A stretch of DNA of 11,976 nt. Origin: Nitrosomonadaceae bacterium (GTDB lineage: Bacteria; Pseudomonadota; Gammaproteobacteria; Burkholderiales; Nitrosomonadaceae). Both the position numbers and the translations under genes were made by a program. The stretch spans positions 1 to 11,976 of the forward strand of contig CANIWY010000025.1 in the NCBI GenBank assembly GCA_947471695.1. Reading direction: 5' to 3'. Under the pieces are notes generated by a model. That model ran no database searches, was not told where the DNA came from, and saw only the letters and a program-made list of their open reading frames with translations. Positions 6,720 through 11,976 of the stretch are shown here, one piece after another (within the stretch, counting starts at the first letter, position 1; each line of letters starts with the position of its first letter).

Positions 6720-6955
6720 ACAAGCCCTGATGCCAACTCAGAGTGTAGATAGGGCCGTGATTTGAGGATGAGCATGCTGGGATGTCGAGAGATTCAACTG
6801 TAGCCTTATTATTCAATAAACCCCATTACAAGATAGCTTTAGCGGGGCAGATATACTAGGCTGAATGTATAAGATTACGTTAAGTCTGGGGGGGGGTATG
6901 GCCGTACATAACATCAGTTTTTATTTTTGTGCCACCCTTACCAAAGGGGAAAATC

Positions 6956-7600
6956 ATGGTATTTGAAGATCGCATTGCAGCTGCCGAACGATTGGCAGAG
7001 GCTCTGGTTGAATATCGCGGTAGACGGCCGCTTATACTTGCGATACCGCGTGGGGCAGTGCCCATGGCGCAAGTTATCGCTGCTAGGCTTGGGGGCGAGA
7101 TTGATGTAGTGCTAGTGAGGAAACTACGTGCACCTGGCAACCCAGAATTTGCTATCGGATCAGTTGATGAAAGCGGTTGGGTCTACCTTGCAGATTATGC
7201 TACCGAAACCGGTGCAGATGAGGAGTACATCAGAGGGGAGACTGCCGTTCAATTGGAAACCATACGGCAGCGTCGTATTCAGTATACCCCAGTGAGGCCA
7301 CCACATGATCCAACTGGGCGAATCGTCATCGTCATCGATGATGGTCTGGCCACAGGTTCGACCATGATTGCAGCATTGCATTCACTCAGAGCAAAAAATC
7401 CGGCAGAGCTGATTTGTGCCGTTCCAGTAGCACCCCCTGAAACCTTGAAAAAAATAGGCATCAAAGCAGACCGGGTTGTATGTCTATCGACGCCGCTCAA
7501 TTTTCAGGCAGTGGGGCAGTTCTATTTAGATTTTCCACAGGTGACGGATACAGAAGTCATATCTATTTTAGCTTCCTCCAGTCAGATATCCATCACTTGA
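6956..7600 (+). CDS. Phosphoribosyltransferase family protein
   Basis: A 214-residue type I phosphoribosyltransferase-fold protein. The PRPP-binding loop is VIVIDDGLATGST at about 124-136, with the paired Asp128-Asp129. An N-terminal IPRGAVPMA (30-38) and VRKLRAPGNPEFAIG (54-68) are typical of the COG1926-like group. The ATG at 6956 is preferred because AAAGGGGA lies 5-6 bases upstream. The family's substrate base is not known; relatives are part of low-oxygen or dormancy gene sets, often fused to an alpha/beta hydrolase. Here no hydrolase domain follows, the protein ending soon after the PRTase fold, and a free hydrolase gene is found at 254-880. It is probably soluble and cytoplasmic. Confidence 0.92.
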   Translation: MVFEDRIAAAERLAEALVEYRGRRPLILAIPRGAVPMAQVIAARLGGEIDVVLVRKLRAPGNPEFAIGSVDESGWVYLADYATETGADEEYIRGETAVQLETIRQRRIQYTPVRPPHDPTGRIVIVIDDGLATGSTMIAALHSLRAKNPAELICAVPVAPPETLKKIGIKADRVVCLSTPLNFQAVGQFYLDFPQVTDTEVISILASSSQISIT

Positions 7601-7880
7601 CATCGTCCCATGTAAGTAGTGCTAGGCATCGATATGATTCTAATGGTTCTGAAGTTACAAGCTGTAGGTTAAGGAACGTTTTACTTAAATAATTTATCTA
7701 CAGATGGCAGCGTTTTACGCTACAAGAAATAGGCTGATCGCCTATATGTTGATCTCTAATCCTCTCCTATCCTTTCTTTAATTATTTTAAGGTACTCAGT
7801 AGTACTCGGAATCATCCGCCAGAAATGGTAGATGAGTCGAATCTTCTTATGTCTGGATACATGAATTTGTGGGGACTATT
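7601..7880 (+). other. Upstream region of groEL with several palindromes
   Basis: These 280 bp hold no convincing gene; a 25-codon ORF at 7705-7782 has no visible support. Three perfect inverted repeats stand out: AGCGT-TTT-ACGCT at 7709-7721, ATAGGC-TGATC-GCCTAT at 7729-7745, and GTACT-CAGT-AGTAC at 7792-7805. No CIRCE element and no good sigma32 promoter were found, although the next gene is a chaperonin. No groES lies here. GGGGA at 7871-7875 is the likely ribosome binding site of groEL. Confidence 0.5.
7709..7745. repeat. Pair of inverted repeats upstream of groEL
   Basis: Two perfect palindromes (7709-7721 with 5-bp arms, 7729-7745 with 6-bp arms) have centres 22 bp apart, close to two helical turns, so bound dimers would lie on the same DNA face. 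Their sequences differ, which argues against one repeated operator. They lie 135-170 bp before the groEL start. Confidence 0.35.
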
Positions 7881-9503
7881 TTGTCAGTAAAGCAGGTTTT
7901 GTTTCATGATGCTGCCAGAGCTAGAATTGTCGCTGGTGTAAACATTCTGGCAGATGCAGTCAAAGTGACTCTTGGTCCACGAGGCCGTAACGTTATTCTG
8001 GAGCGAACCTATGGCCCACCTCTGGTCGCGAATTCCGGTGTCATTGTGGCAAAGGAAATTGTGCTCGATGATAAGTTCGAGAATATGGGAGCGCAAATGG
8101 CTCGTGAGGTTGCAAGTAAGACCTCCGACGTGGCAGGAGATGGCACAACTACTGCAACCATTCTTGCACAGGCAATCGTACGTGAAGGAATGAAATTCGT
8201 TGCGGCAGGAATGAATCCTATGGATCTAAAGCGAGGGATCGACTTAGGGGTTATAGCGATCATTGAAGAGTTGAGGAAAATTTCTAGACCTTGTGTCACC
8301 AGCAAAGAGATTAGTCAGGTCGGCGCCATTTCTGCCAATGCGGATACTGCCATCGGCGAGATTATCGCTGAGGCAATGGGGAGAGTCGGCAAAGAGGGTG
8401 TGATCACGATCGAAGATGGTAGGGGTCTGCAAAATGAGCTAGAGATCGTTGATGGGATGCAGTTTGACCGCGGCTACTTATCACCATATTTCATTAATAA
8501 TCAGGATAAACAGATTGTCACGCTTGATGATCCATATATTCTCCTCTATAACAAAAAGATCAGTAATCTGCAGGAACTATTGCCACTATTAGATCAGATA
8601 GCAAAGTCCGGACATCCCCTGTTGATCGTTGCAGAGGAAGTTGAGGGGGAGGCGCTGGCGGTTTTAGTGGTTAACAATATCCGTGGCACTTTAAAAGCTG
8701 CTGCGGTTAAAACACCAGGCTTTGGTGATCGACGCAAGGACATACTGGAAGACATTGCCATCCTCACGGGTGGCACAGTAGTTAGTGAGGAAGCTGGAAT
8801 TACCCTAGAGAAGGTGGAATTGAGGCATCTTGGACAGGCTAAGCGCGTTGAAATCAACAAGGAGAATACAACGATTATCAGCGGTGCAGGGGATGCATTG
8901 AAGATTCAGAATCGTATAAAACAAATTCGTAACTTGTGTAAAGAGGCCACTAATGAATATGACAAGGAAAAATTACAGGAACGCACTGCAAAGCTGAGCG
9001 GTGGAGTTGCGGTGATCAGAGTTGGCGCAGCTACTGAGACGGGAATGAAAGAAAAGAAAACTAGAATTGAGGATGCGATGCATGCAACACGGGCCGCGGT
9101 GGAAGAGGGTGTCTTGCCGGGAGGTGGCGTGGCATTACTGAGAGCGCGTTCAGCCATCAAGTCACTCAAAGGTAGCAATAATGAACAGGAGGCAGGTATT
9201 AAGATTGTAATGCGAGCATTGGAAGAGCCTTTGCGTCAGATCGTTGCTAATGCAGGGGGGGAGCCCTCGGTGGTTCTCGCCAAGGTTTCGGCTGGCAAGG
9301 GTAGTTTTGGCTATAACGCAGCTGCTGAGGTCTATGGCGATCTGATAGAGATGGGGATTCTAGACCCAACCAAAGTAACCCGTTCAGCCTTACAAAATGC
9401 CGCTTCGATAGCCAGCCTGATACTCACTGCTGACGTCATGGTTGCGGAGTTGGATGAAACCAAAAAAATGCGACCCAGCGAGATGGGTGCGATGGAATCA
9501 TAG
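7881..9503 (+). CDS. groEL: GroEL-type chaperonin, divergent second copy
   Basis: A 540-residue group I chaperonin that aligns by eye without gaps to E. coli GroEL numbering through Asp398. From the TTG at 7881 the ATP motif DGTTTAT starts exactly at Asp87 and Asp398 falls in IEDAMHATRAA; a GTG at 7869 would add four residues. GGGGA six bases before the TTG supports this start. Apical substrate and GroES contacts Tyr199, Tyr203 and Phe204 are kept, as are inter-ring Arg452 and Glu461. Unusual points: Lys51-Asp52 is Asn-Ser, Glu434 is Asn, and the C-terminus ends MRPSEMGAMES without the GGM repeat tail. No groES is adjacent. It is probably an accessory, stress-specific chaperonin that assembles into rings in the cytoplasm, possibly using GroES made elsewhere, with altered ATPase timing (inference). 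Confidence 0.95.
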   Translation: MSVKQVLFHDAARARIVAGVNILADAVKVTLGPRGRNVILERTYGPPLVANSGVIVAKEIVLDDKFENMGAQMAREVASKTSDVAGDGTTTATILAQAIVREGMKFVAAGMNPMDLKRGIDLGVIAIIEELRKISRPCVTSKEISQVGAISANADTAIGEIIAEAMGRVGKEGVITIEDGRGLQNELEIVDGMQFDRGYLSPYFINNQDKQIVTLDDPYILLYNKKISNLQELLPLLDQIAKSGHPLLIVAEEVEGEALAVLVVNNIRGTLKAAAVKTPGFGDRRKDILEDIAILTGGTVVSEEAGITLEKVELRHLGQAKRVEINKENTTIISGAGDALKIQNRIKQIRNLCKEATNEYDKEKLQERTAKLSGGVAVIRVGAATETGMKEKKTRIEDAMHATRAAVEEGVLPGGGVALLRARSAIKSLKGSNNEQEAGIKIVMRALEEPLRQIVANAGGEPSVVLAKVSAGKGSFGYNAAAEVYGDLIEMGILDPTKVTRSALQNAASIASLILTADVMVAELDETKKMRPSEMGAMES

Positions 9504-9509
9504 CGGTAG

Positions 9510-9525
9510 CCGATTGGCCGATTGG
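9510..9525 (+). repeat. Tandem duplication of an 8-bp unit
   Basis: CCGATTGG occurs twice in direct succession just after the groEL stop codon. It is short and may be chance or slippage; no function is evident. Confidence 0.4.
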
Positions 9526-9558
9526 ATTCATTTAACGCGTTACTAAAGGATTTTGAAT

Positions 9559-10062
9559 ATGGGGACTCAGAGTACTCACGCGAACTTTAAAAAAATCCGT
9601 CGTCATGATGGAATTTTCCAGGAGCGGGTTCATGATGCCTACAAGGCCAAGGGTAAACTACTAGAGCCGACTGTCTGCATAGGATGTGGCGCAGTATTTC
9701 ATGAAGGGCGTTGGCAGTGGCGACAAGTTCCGGTAGACGCTCATAAACAAACTTGCCCTGCATGTCATCGCATTCATGACCATTATCCTGCCGGTTTTGT
9801 AACTCTTAAGGGGGAGTTCTTTCGCGCCCATCTCACGGAAATATTGCAGTTAATACACAACGTTGAGAAGCACGAGCGGGCAGAGCATCCACTCAAACGC
9901 ATCATGGAAATAGAAGAGAAGGGTGATACAGAATTGATTACAACAACCGACATCCATCTTGCCCGAGGAATTGGCGAGGCCGTGCATCATGCCTATCAGG
10001 GAGAGCTTAATTATCACTATAACCCTGAGGAAAACCTGTTACGGGTTACTTGGACGCGCTGA
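9559..10062 (+). CDS. Zinc-ribbon protein of the BCAM0308 type
   Basis: A 167-residue soluble protein. Two CxxC pairs, Cys40/Cys43 in CIGCGAVFHEGRWQW and Cys66/Cys69 in CPACHRIHDHYPAGF, form a probable zinc ribbon; the preceding RVHDAYKAKGKLLEPTVC is the family-like N-terminal part. The region 80-167 has no cysteines and looks like an alpha/beta domain (VTLKGEFF, then ITTTDIHLARGIGEAVHHAY). The ATG at 9559 is chosen for the AAAGGA 8 bases upstream; a TTG six bases earlier is less likely. I recognise the pattern as that of proteins named after Burkholderia cenocepacia BCAM0308, a low-oxygen locus member. The CxxC-CPxCHR-YPAG arrangement also recalls the N-terminus of the ribosome-export factor NMD3, so RNA or ribosome binding is possible (inference). 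Function is unknown. Confidence 0.8.
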   Translation: MGTQSTHANFKKIRRHDGIFQERVHDAYKAKGKLLEPTVCIGCGAVFHEGRWQWRQVPVDAHKQTCPACHRIHDHYPAGFVTLKGEFFRAHLTEILQLIHNVEKHERAEHPLKRIMEIEEKGDTELITTTDIHLARGIGEAVHHAYQGELNYHYNPEENLLRVTWTR

Positions 10063-10116
10063 GCTGTGAGCGCCATAAGGGGATGATTCTGTAGTGTGTA
10101 AGGAGGAGGCTATATC

Positions 10117-10361
10117 ATGCTTAACGATGAATTTGTGATTACGTCGTCATCGTAGTGAAGCGGGATGATACAGCGCTAAAGGTGGCTAAGCTGATGCGTC
10201 AACACCGTGTATGCGATGTGCAAGTAGTAGAGGAGCGAGATGGTCAAAGGGTTCCATTAGGGATTATCACCGACCATGATCTTGTCGTAGAAATCATGGC
10301 GCCAGAGCTTGATTACATGGTCATTACGGTGGGAGATATCATTGATCTACATGCCTTTTAA
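10117..10361 (+). pseudogene. Frameshifted, 3'-truncated CBS-domain gene
   Basis: A good ribosome binding site (AGGAGGAGG) precedes ATG 10117, but the frame stops after 12 codons at TAG 10153. Restoring one base near 10129-10131 joins MLNDE to an in-frame ICDYVVIVVKRDDT, which aligns without gaps to VCTREVIVMRRDET of the intact paralogue at 10426. Similarity runs to MVITVGDI and then ends in DLHAF-stop, exactly where the paralogue begins its second CBS domain; no trace of that domain follows. About 60% of residues in the shared CBS domain are identical by eye. A 68-residue single-CBS product could in theory start from GTG 10155, but no ribosome binding site serves it. It is best read as a decaying tandem duplicate. 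Confidence 0.75.
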
Positions 10362-10425
10362 TGTCATGTTGGCAGAACAATTATCTTGAAATATGTTAAT
10401 CACAAAATCCCAAAGAGGGGGCGTC

Positions 10426-10875
10426 ATGTCTGTCAGTGAAGTTTGTACACGGGAAGTTATTGTCATGCGACGTGATGAAACGATCATGGAGGCGGCTAGG
10501 CTGATGCGAGAGCATCATGTCGGCGATGTCCTTGTGATCGAAGATCGAAATGGTATTCAGGTTCCAGTGGGAATAGTCACCGACCGGGATTTGGTAGTAG
10601 AGGTCATGGCGCTAGGGCTTGATCACATGGTCATCACGGTCGGAGATATTATGACCCAGGATCTTTTTACAGCAAAAGACAGCATGGGAACATTTGAGGC
10701 GATTCAATATATGCGAAGCAAGACGGTAAGGCGCTTGCCGATTGTTGATGAGAAGGGTGGATTGGTTGGAGTCATCAGTCTGGACGATATACTGGAACTA
10801 TTGGCGGAAGAGATGCTTGATCTTTCCAAGTTGGTCGGATACGAGAGGAAAAAGGAAGTGCGGCACCGCCGCTAA
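10426..10875 (+). CDS. Two-CBS-domain protein, Hrp1-like
   Basis: A 149-residue protein made of a Bateman pair: CBS1 at about 5-62, with GIVTDRD at 49-55, and CBS2 at about 75-132, with GVISLDD at 115-121. CBS pairs bind adenosine nucleotides and often sense energy state; no catalytic domain is attached, as in the mycobacterial hypoxia protein Hrp1. A basic tail (YERKKEVRHRR) follows CBS2. ATG 10426 is chosen because AGAGGGGG lies just upstream; an earlier in-frame ATG at 10393 adds 11 residues and lacks a good site. It lies 64 bp after a broken paralogue and 29 bp before the HPF-like gene, so it is likely co-transcribed with it. Partner and ligand are unknown. Confidence 0.93.
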   Translation: MSVSEVCTREVIVMRRDETIMEAARLMREHHVGDVLVIEDRNGIQVPVGIVTDRDLVVEVMALGLDHMVITVGDIMTQDLFTAKDSMGTFEAIQYMRSKTVRRLPIVDEKGGLVGVISLDDILELLAEEMLDLSKLVGYERKKEVRHRR

Positions 10876-10904
10876 TTAAATTAGATCTAGCCAGAGGAGT
10901 AATC

Positions 10905-11243
10905 ATGCAAATCCCGTTGCAAATCACTATCCGAGATGTAGAACATTCCGCTATGTTGGAAACGCATATTCGTGACATGGCAAAGAAACTTGATGAATTT
11001 TTTTCCCATATCATGTCTTGTCGTGTGGTGGTTGAGATGCCGCATAAGCACCACCACCAAGGAAAGCAGTTCAATGTGCGAATCGATATTGGCGTTCCTG
11101 GCCGTGAGATTGTCGTTAACCATAATCATCATGAAGATGTTTATGTGGCCATGCGAGATGCCTTTGATGCTGCAAAACGCCAACTTGAGGATTATGCTCG
11201 CAAGATTCGCGGCGATACCAAGGTTCATGAGCCACGAGTCTGA
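10905..11243 (+). CDS. HPF/RaiA-family ribosome-associated protein
   Basis: A 112-residue protein with one RaiA/HPF domain: MQIPLQITIRDVEHS start, RVVVEMPHKHHHQGKQF central strands (40-56), FNVRIDIGVPGREIVVN, and the HEDVYVAMRDAFDAAKRQLEDY helix (76-97). Proteins of this family bind the 30S subunit near the decoding site and silence or store ribosomes in stasis. The histidine-rich HHHQGK turn and PGREIVVN mark a subgroup distinct from E. coli HPF; longer members I recall carry a C-terminal cold-shock domain, absent here, the protein ending at the domain boundary (RGDTKVHEPRV). AGAGGAG precedes the ATG. It is the last gene of the groEL-to-HPF series and is followed by a hairpin. Confidence 0.9.
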   Translation: MQIPLQITIRDVEHSAMLETHIRDMAKKLDEFFSHIMSCRVVVEMPHKHHHQGKQFNVRIDIGVPGREIVVNHNHHEDVYVAMRDAFDAAKRQLEDYARKIRGDTKVHEPRV

Positions 11244-11263
11244 TTAAGTAATTGAATCGAACA

Positions 11264-11300
11264 TGATGGAGACAGGCCTGTCATAAGCATGTCTCCATCA
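11264..11300 (+). terminator. Strong hairpin after the HPF-like gene
   Basis: TGATGGAGACA (11264-11274) and TGTCTCCATCA (11290-11300) are perfect 11-bp complements around a 15-base loop that contains the small palindrome AGGCCT. It begins 21 bp after the HPF-like stop codon. The sequence after it (CTATCTTTAAAG) has only a weak U tract, so termination may be partial or Rho-assisted. It marks the likely end of the stress transcription unit. Confidence 0.6.
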
Positions 11301-11331
11301 CTATCTTTAAAGAGACTTGGAGGAATGGGTG

Positions 11332-11751
11332 GTGAATGGGCTTCTCGGTGTAATTAAATGTCATCCGTCAAGATATTGGTCTAGGATTGAGTGTGGTCGT
11401 GCAGATTCGAAGAAGTTGATTATTGTTGCGTACCTAGCACTGTTAGGAGTTTTCCCTATAGCCCATGCGCAAACCGAGCAAGGCGCAACTCTTGGCGAAT
11501 TGCTCTACTCAACACACTGTAGTACGTGCCACGCTGTAGAAATTCACTGGCGTGCAAAGTCATTATCATCCGACTGGAGTAGCTTGAAAGTTCAGGTACG
11601 GCGCTGGCAGTTAAATATCGGATTGGGATGGAGTGAAGATGAGATCACTGATGTCACGCGTTACCTGAATAATACTTATTATAATTTCACGGTTACTGAT
11701 AAGAGAGATCTTACGCAGGGCATCAAAATACAACAAACCAATACCCCTTGA
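11332..11751 (+). CDS. Small exported mono-haem c-type cytochrome
   Basis: About 139 residues from GTG 11332, with GGAGG eight bases upstream; GTG 11329 is equally possible and TTG 11317 less so. A long polar N-terminal region is followed by Lys-Lys and a hydrophobic segment (29-43) ending in AHA-Q, a plausible signal peptidase site after residue 46. The mature part has one haem motif, CSTCH (Cys63, Cys66, His67), followed by EIHWR with His72, then SLSSDWSSLKVQVRRWQ and a GLGWSEDEITDVTRYLN helix as in small class I cytochromes. No methionine occurs after the start residue, so the sixth haem ligand cannot be Met; His72 is a candidate. It probably carries electrons or senses redox state in the periplasm. 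It lies between the stress genes and hypC. Confidence 0.85.
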   Translation: MNGLLGVIKCHPSRYWSRIECGRADSKKLIIVAYLALLGVFPIAHAQTEQGATLGELLYSTHCSTCHAVEIHWRAKSLSSDWSSLKVQVRRWQLNIGLGWSEDEITDVTRYLNNTYYNFTVTDKRDLTQGIKIQQTNTP

Positions 11752-11824
11752 TAGTTTCAATCTGATTACGCAACGGTCTGGTATAGCCCATGAAGTGGTC
11801 TTACGTTAAGTTGATAATGTCCCC

Positions 11825-11976
11825 ATGTGTCTAGGCATTCCCATGCAGATCCTAGAGATCGAGGGATTTGACGCACACTGTTCGGCTAAGGGAGTCACGC
11901 GAGAGGTGAGTCTATTCTTGCTTCAGGGTGAACCGCTTGCTGTAGGCGATTTTGTCATGGTGCATGTGGGTTACGC
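11825..11976 (+). CDS. hypC: HypC/HupF-type [NiFe]-hydrogenase maturation chaperone, N-terminal part (3' end outside window)
   Basis: The ORF opens with MCLGIPMQI, the diagnostic HypC start with the essential Cys2, and continues to GDFVMVHVGYA, the second conserved HypC strand, before the window ends after 50 full codons. HypC binds the precursor of the hydrogenase large subunit and, with HypD, delivers the Fe(CN)2CO unit of the active site in the cytoplasm. Its presence implies a [NiFe]-hydrogenase gene cluster continuing to the right; the hydrogenase class cannot be told from here. The ribosome binding site is weak (GATAATG upstream). The gene is 73 bp after the cytochrome stop with no visible terminator between. 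Confidence 0.93.
   Translation, partial: MCLGIPMQILEIEGFDAHCSAKGVTREVSLFLLQGEPLAVGDFVMVHVGY

Larger units (their letters stand above)
6523..6955. other. Divergent intergenic region between usp and the phosphoribosyltransferase gene
   Basis: These 433 bp carry no ORF that looks like a gene on either strand. Visible structure: a perfect 7-bp inverted repeat at 6656-6678, an FNR-like site at 6706-6719, ATCAG/CTGAT arms at 6715-6731, an A/T-rich stretch near 6852-6875 with -10-like TATACT and TATAAG, and a run of nine G at 6888-6896. A GTG at 6929 could begin the downstream gene but has no ribosome binding site. The length and structure fit two divergent regulated promoters, though no exact -35/-10 pair is convincing. 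Confidence 0.5.

Noticed and set aside
7596..7625. TTGACA followed by TCCCATGT, as a promoter for groEL
   Set aside because: TTGACA has only a poor -10 match at 17 bp, and the sigma32-like CCCAT box is only three bases away, so neither promoter type fits.
7705..7782. 25-codon ORF upstream of groEL
   Set aside because: No ribosome binding site and the ORF covers two palindromes; length is within chance expectation.
8009..8305. 98-codon minus-strand ORF inside groEL
   Set aside because: Antisense shadow of a strongly conserved coding region; low-complexity sequence rich in Ser, Ile and Thr, as expected from reversed GroEL codons.
10155..10361. Independent 68-residue single-CBS gene starting at GTG
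   Set aside because: The upstream sequence continues the CBS homology in the same frame before the GTG and joins to the real start after restoring one base, so a pseudogene explains it better.
10887..11228. 113-codon minus-strand ORF opposite the HPF-like gene
   Set aside because: Antisense to a recognised family member with its own good ribosome binding site; no domain seen.
1..11976. CRISPR array, tRNA, rRNA, insertion sequence or attachment site
   Set aside because: No regularly spaced repeats, cloverleaf, transposase or long terminal repeats were found in reading the window.

Overview
The window looks like part of a betaproteobacterial chromosome, perhaps a Nitrosomonadales-like lineage. 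This is a weak inference from protein flavour and an intermediate base composition; no rRNA or taxonomic marker is present. Most of it is a stress and low-oxygen survival island. The gene set recalls the low-oxygen-activated (lxa) locus of Burkholderia cenocepacia and, by function, the DosR dormancy regulon of Mycobacterium: a small heat-shock protein, a universal stress protein, a two-CBS protein like Hrp1, a phosphoribosyltransferase, an alpha/beta hydrolase, a zinc alcohol dehydrogenase and a ribosome-hibernation factor. The likeness is drawn from memory of those loci, not from a search.

Layout. The 3' end of a TrmH-type RNA methyltransferase gene (1-252) meets, 1 bp away and tail to tail, a four-gene minus-strand operon (3335 to 254). 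This operon holds the complete AmmeMemoRadiSam set (Memo-like AmrB, AMMECR1-like AmrA, radical SAM AmrS) plus an alpha/beta hydrolase, and its genes overlap. Its promoter region has a sigma70-like core with a perfect inverted repeat in the spacer. Diverging from it is hsp20 (3586-4017) behind a good sigma32-like promoter, then a 54-residue two-helix membrane protein and a YbhB/PEBP-family protein. The PEBP gene overlaps the 3' end of a zinc alcohol dehydrogenase gene on the opposite strand, which is itself downstream of a universal stress protein gene (6522 to 4945, minus).

A 433-bp divergent regulatory region follows, with an FNR-like site, and then a plus-strand series: phosphoribosyltransferase, a second-type GroEL without GroES, a zinc-ribbon protein of the BCAM0308 type, a frameshifted one-CBS pseudogene, its intact two-CBS paralogue, and an HPF/RaiA-type ribosome-associated protein. 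After a hairpin come a small exported mono-haem cytochrome c without methionine in its mature part, and the start of hypC, the [NiFe]-hydrogenase maturation chaperone, which runs off the window.

How the parts may work together (inference): the island combines protein protection (Hsp20, GroEL), translation shutdown (HPF, possibly the zinc-ribbon protein), nucleotide or energy sensing (USP, CBS), fermentative or redox balancing (alcohol dehydrogenase, cytochrome c, adjacent hydrogenase) and an AmmeMemoRadiSam modification pathway whose substrate I do not know. The most unusual points are the GroEL with Ser at the position of catalytic-site Asp52, no GGM tail and an apparent TTG start; the operator-like repeat in the amr promoter; the decaying CBS paralogue; and the separation of a phosphoribosyltransferase and a hydrolase that are fused in proteins such as mycobacterial Rv0571c.
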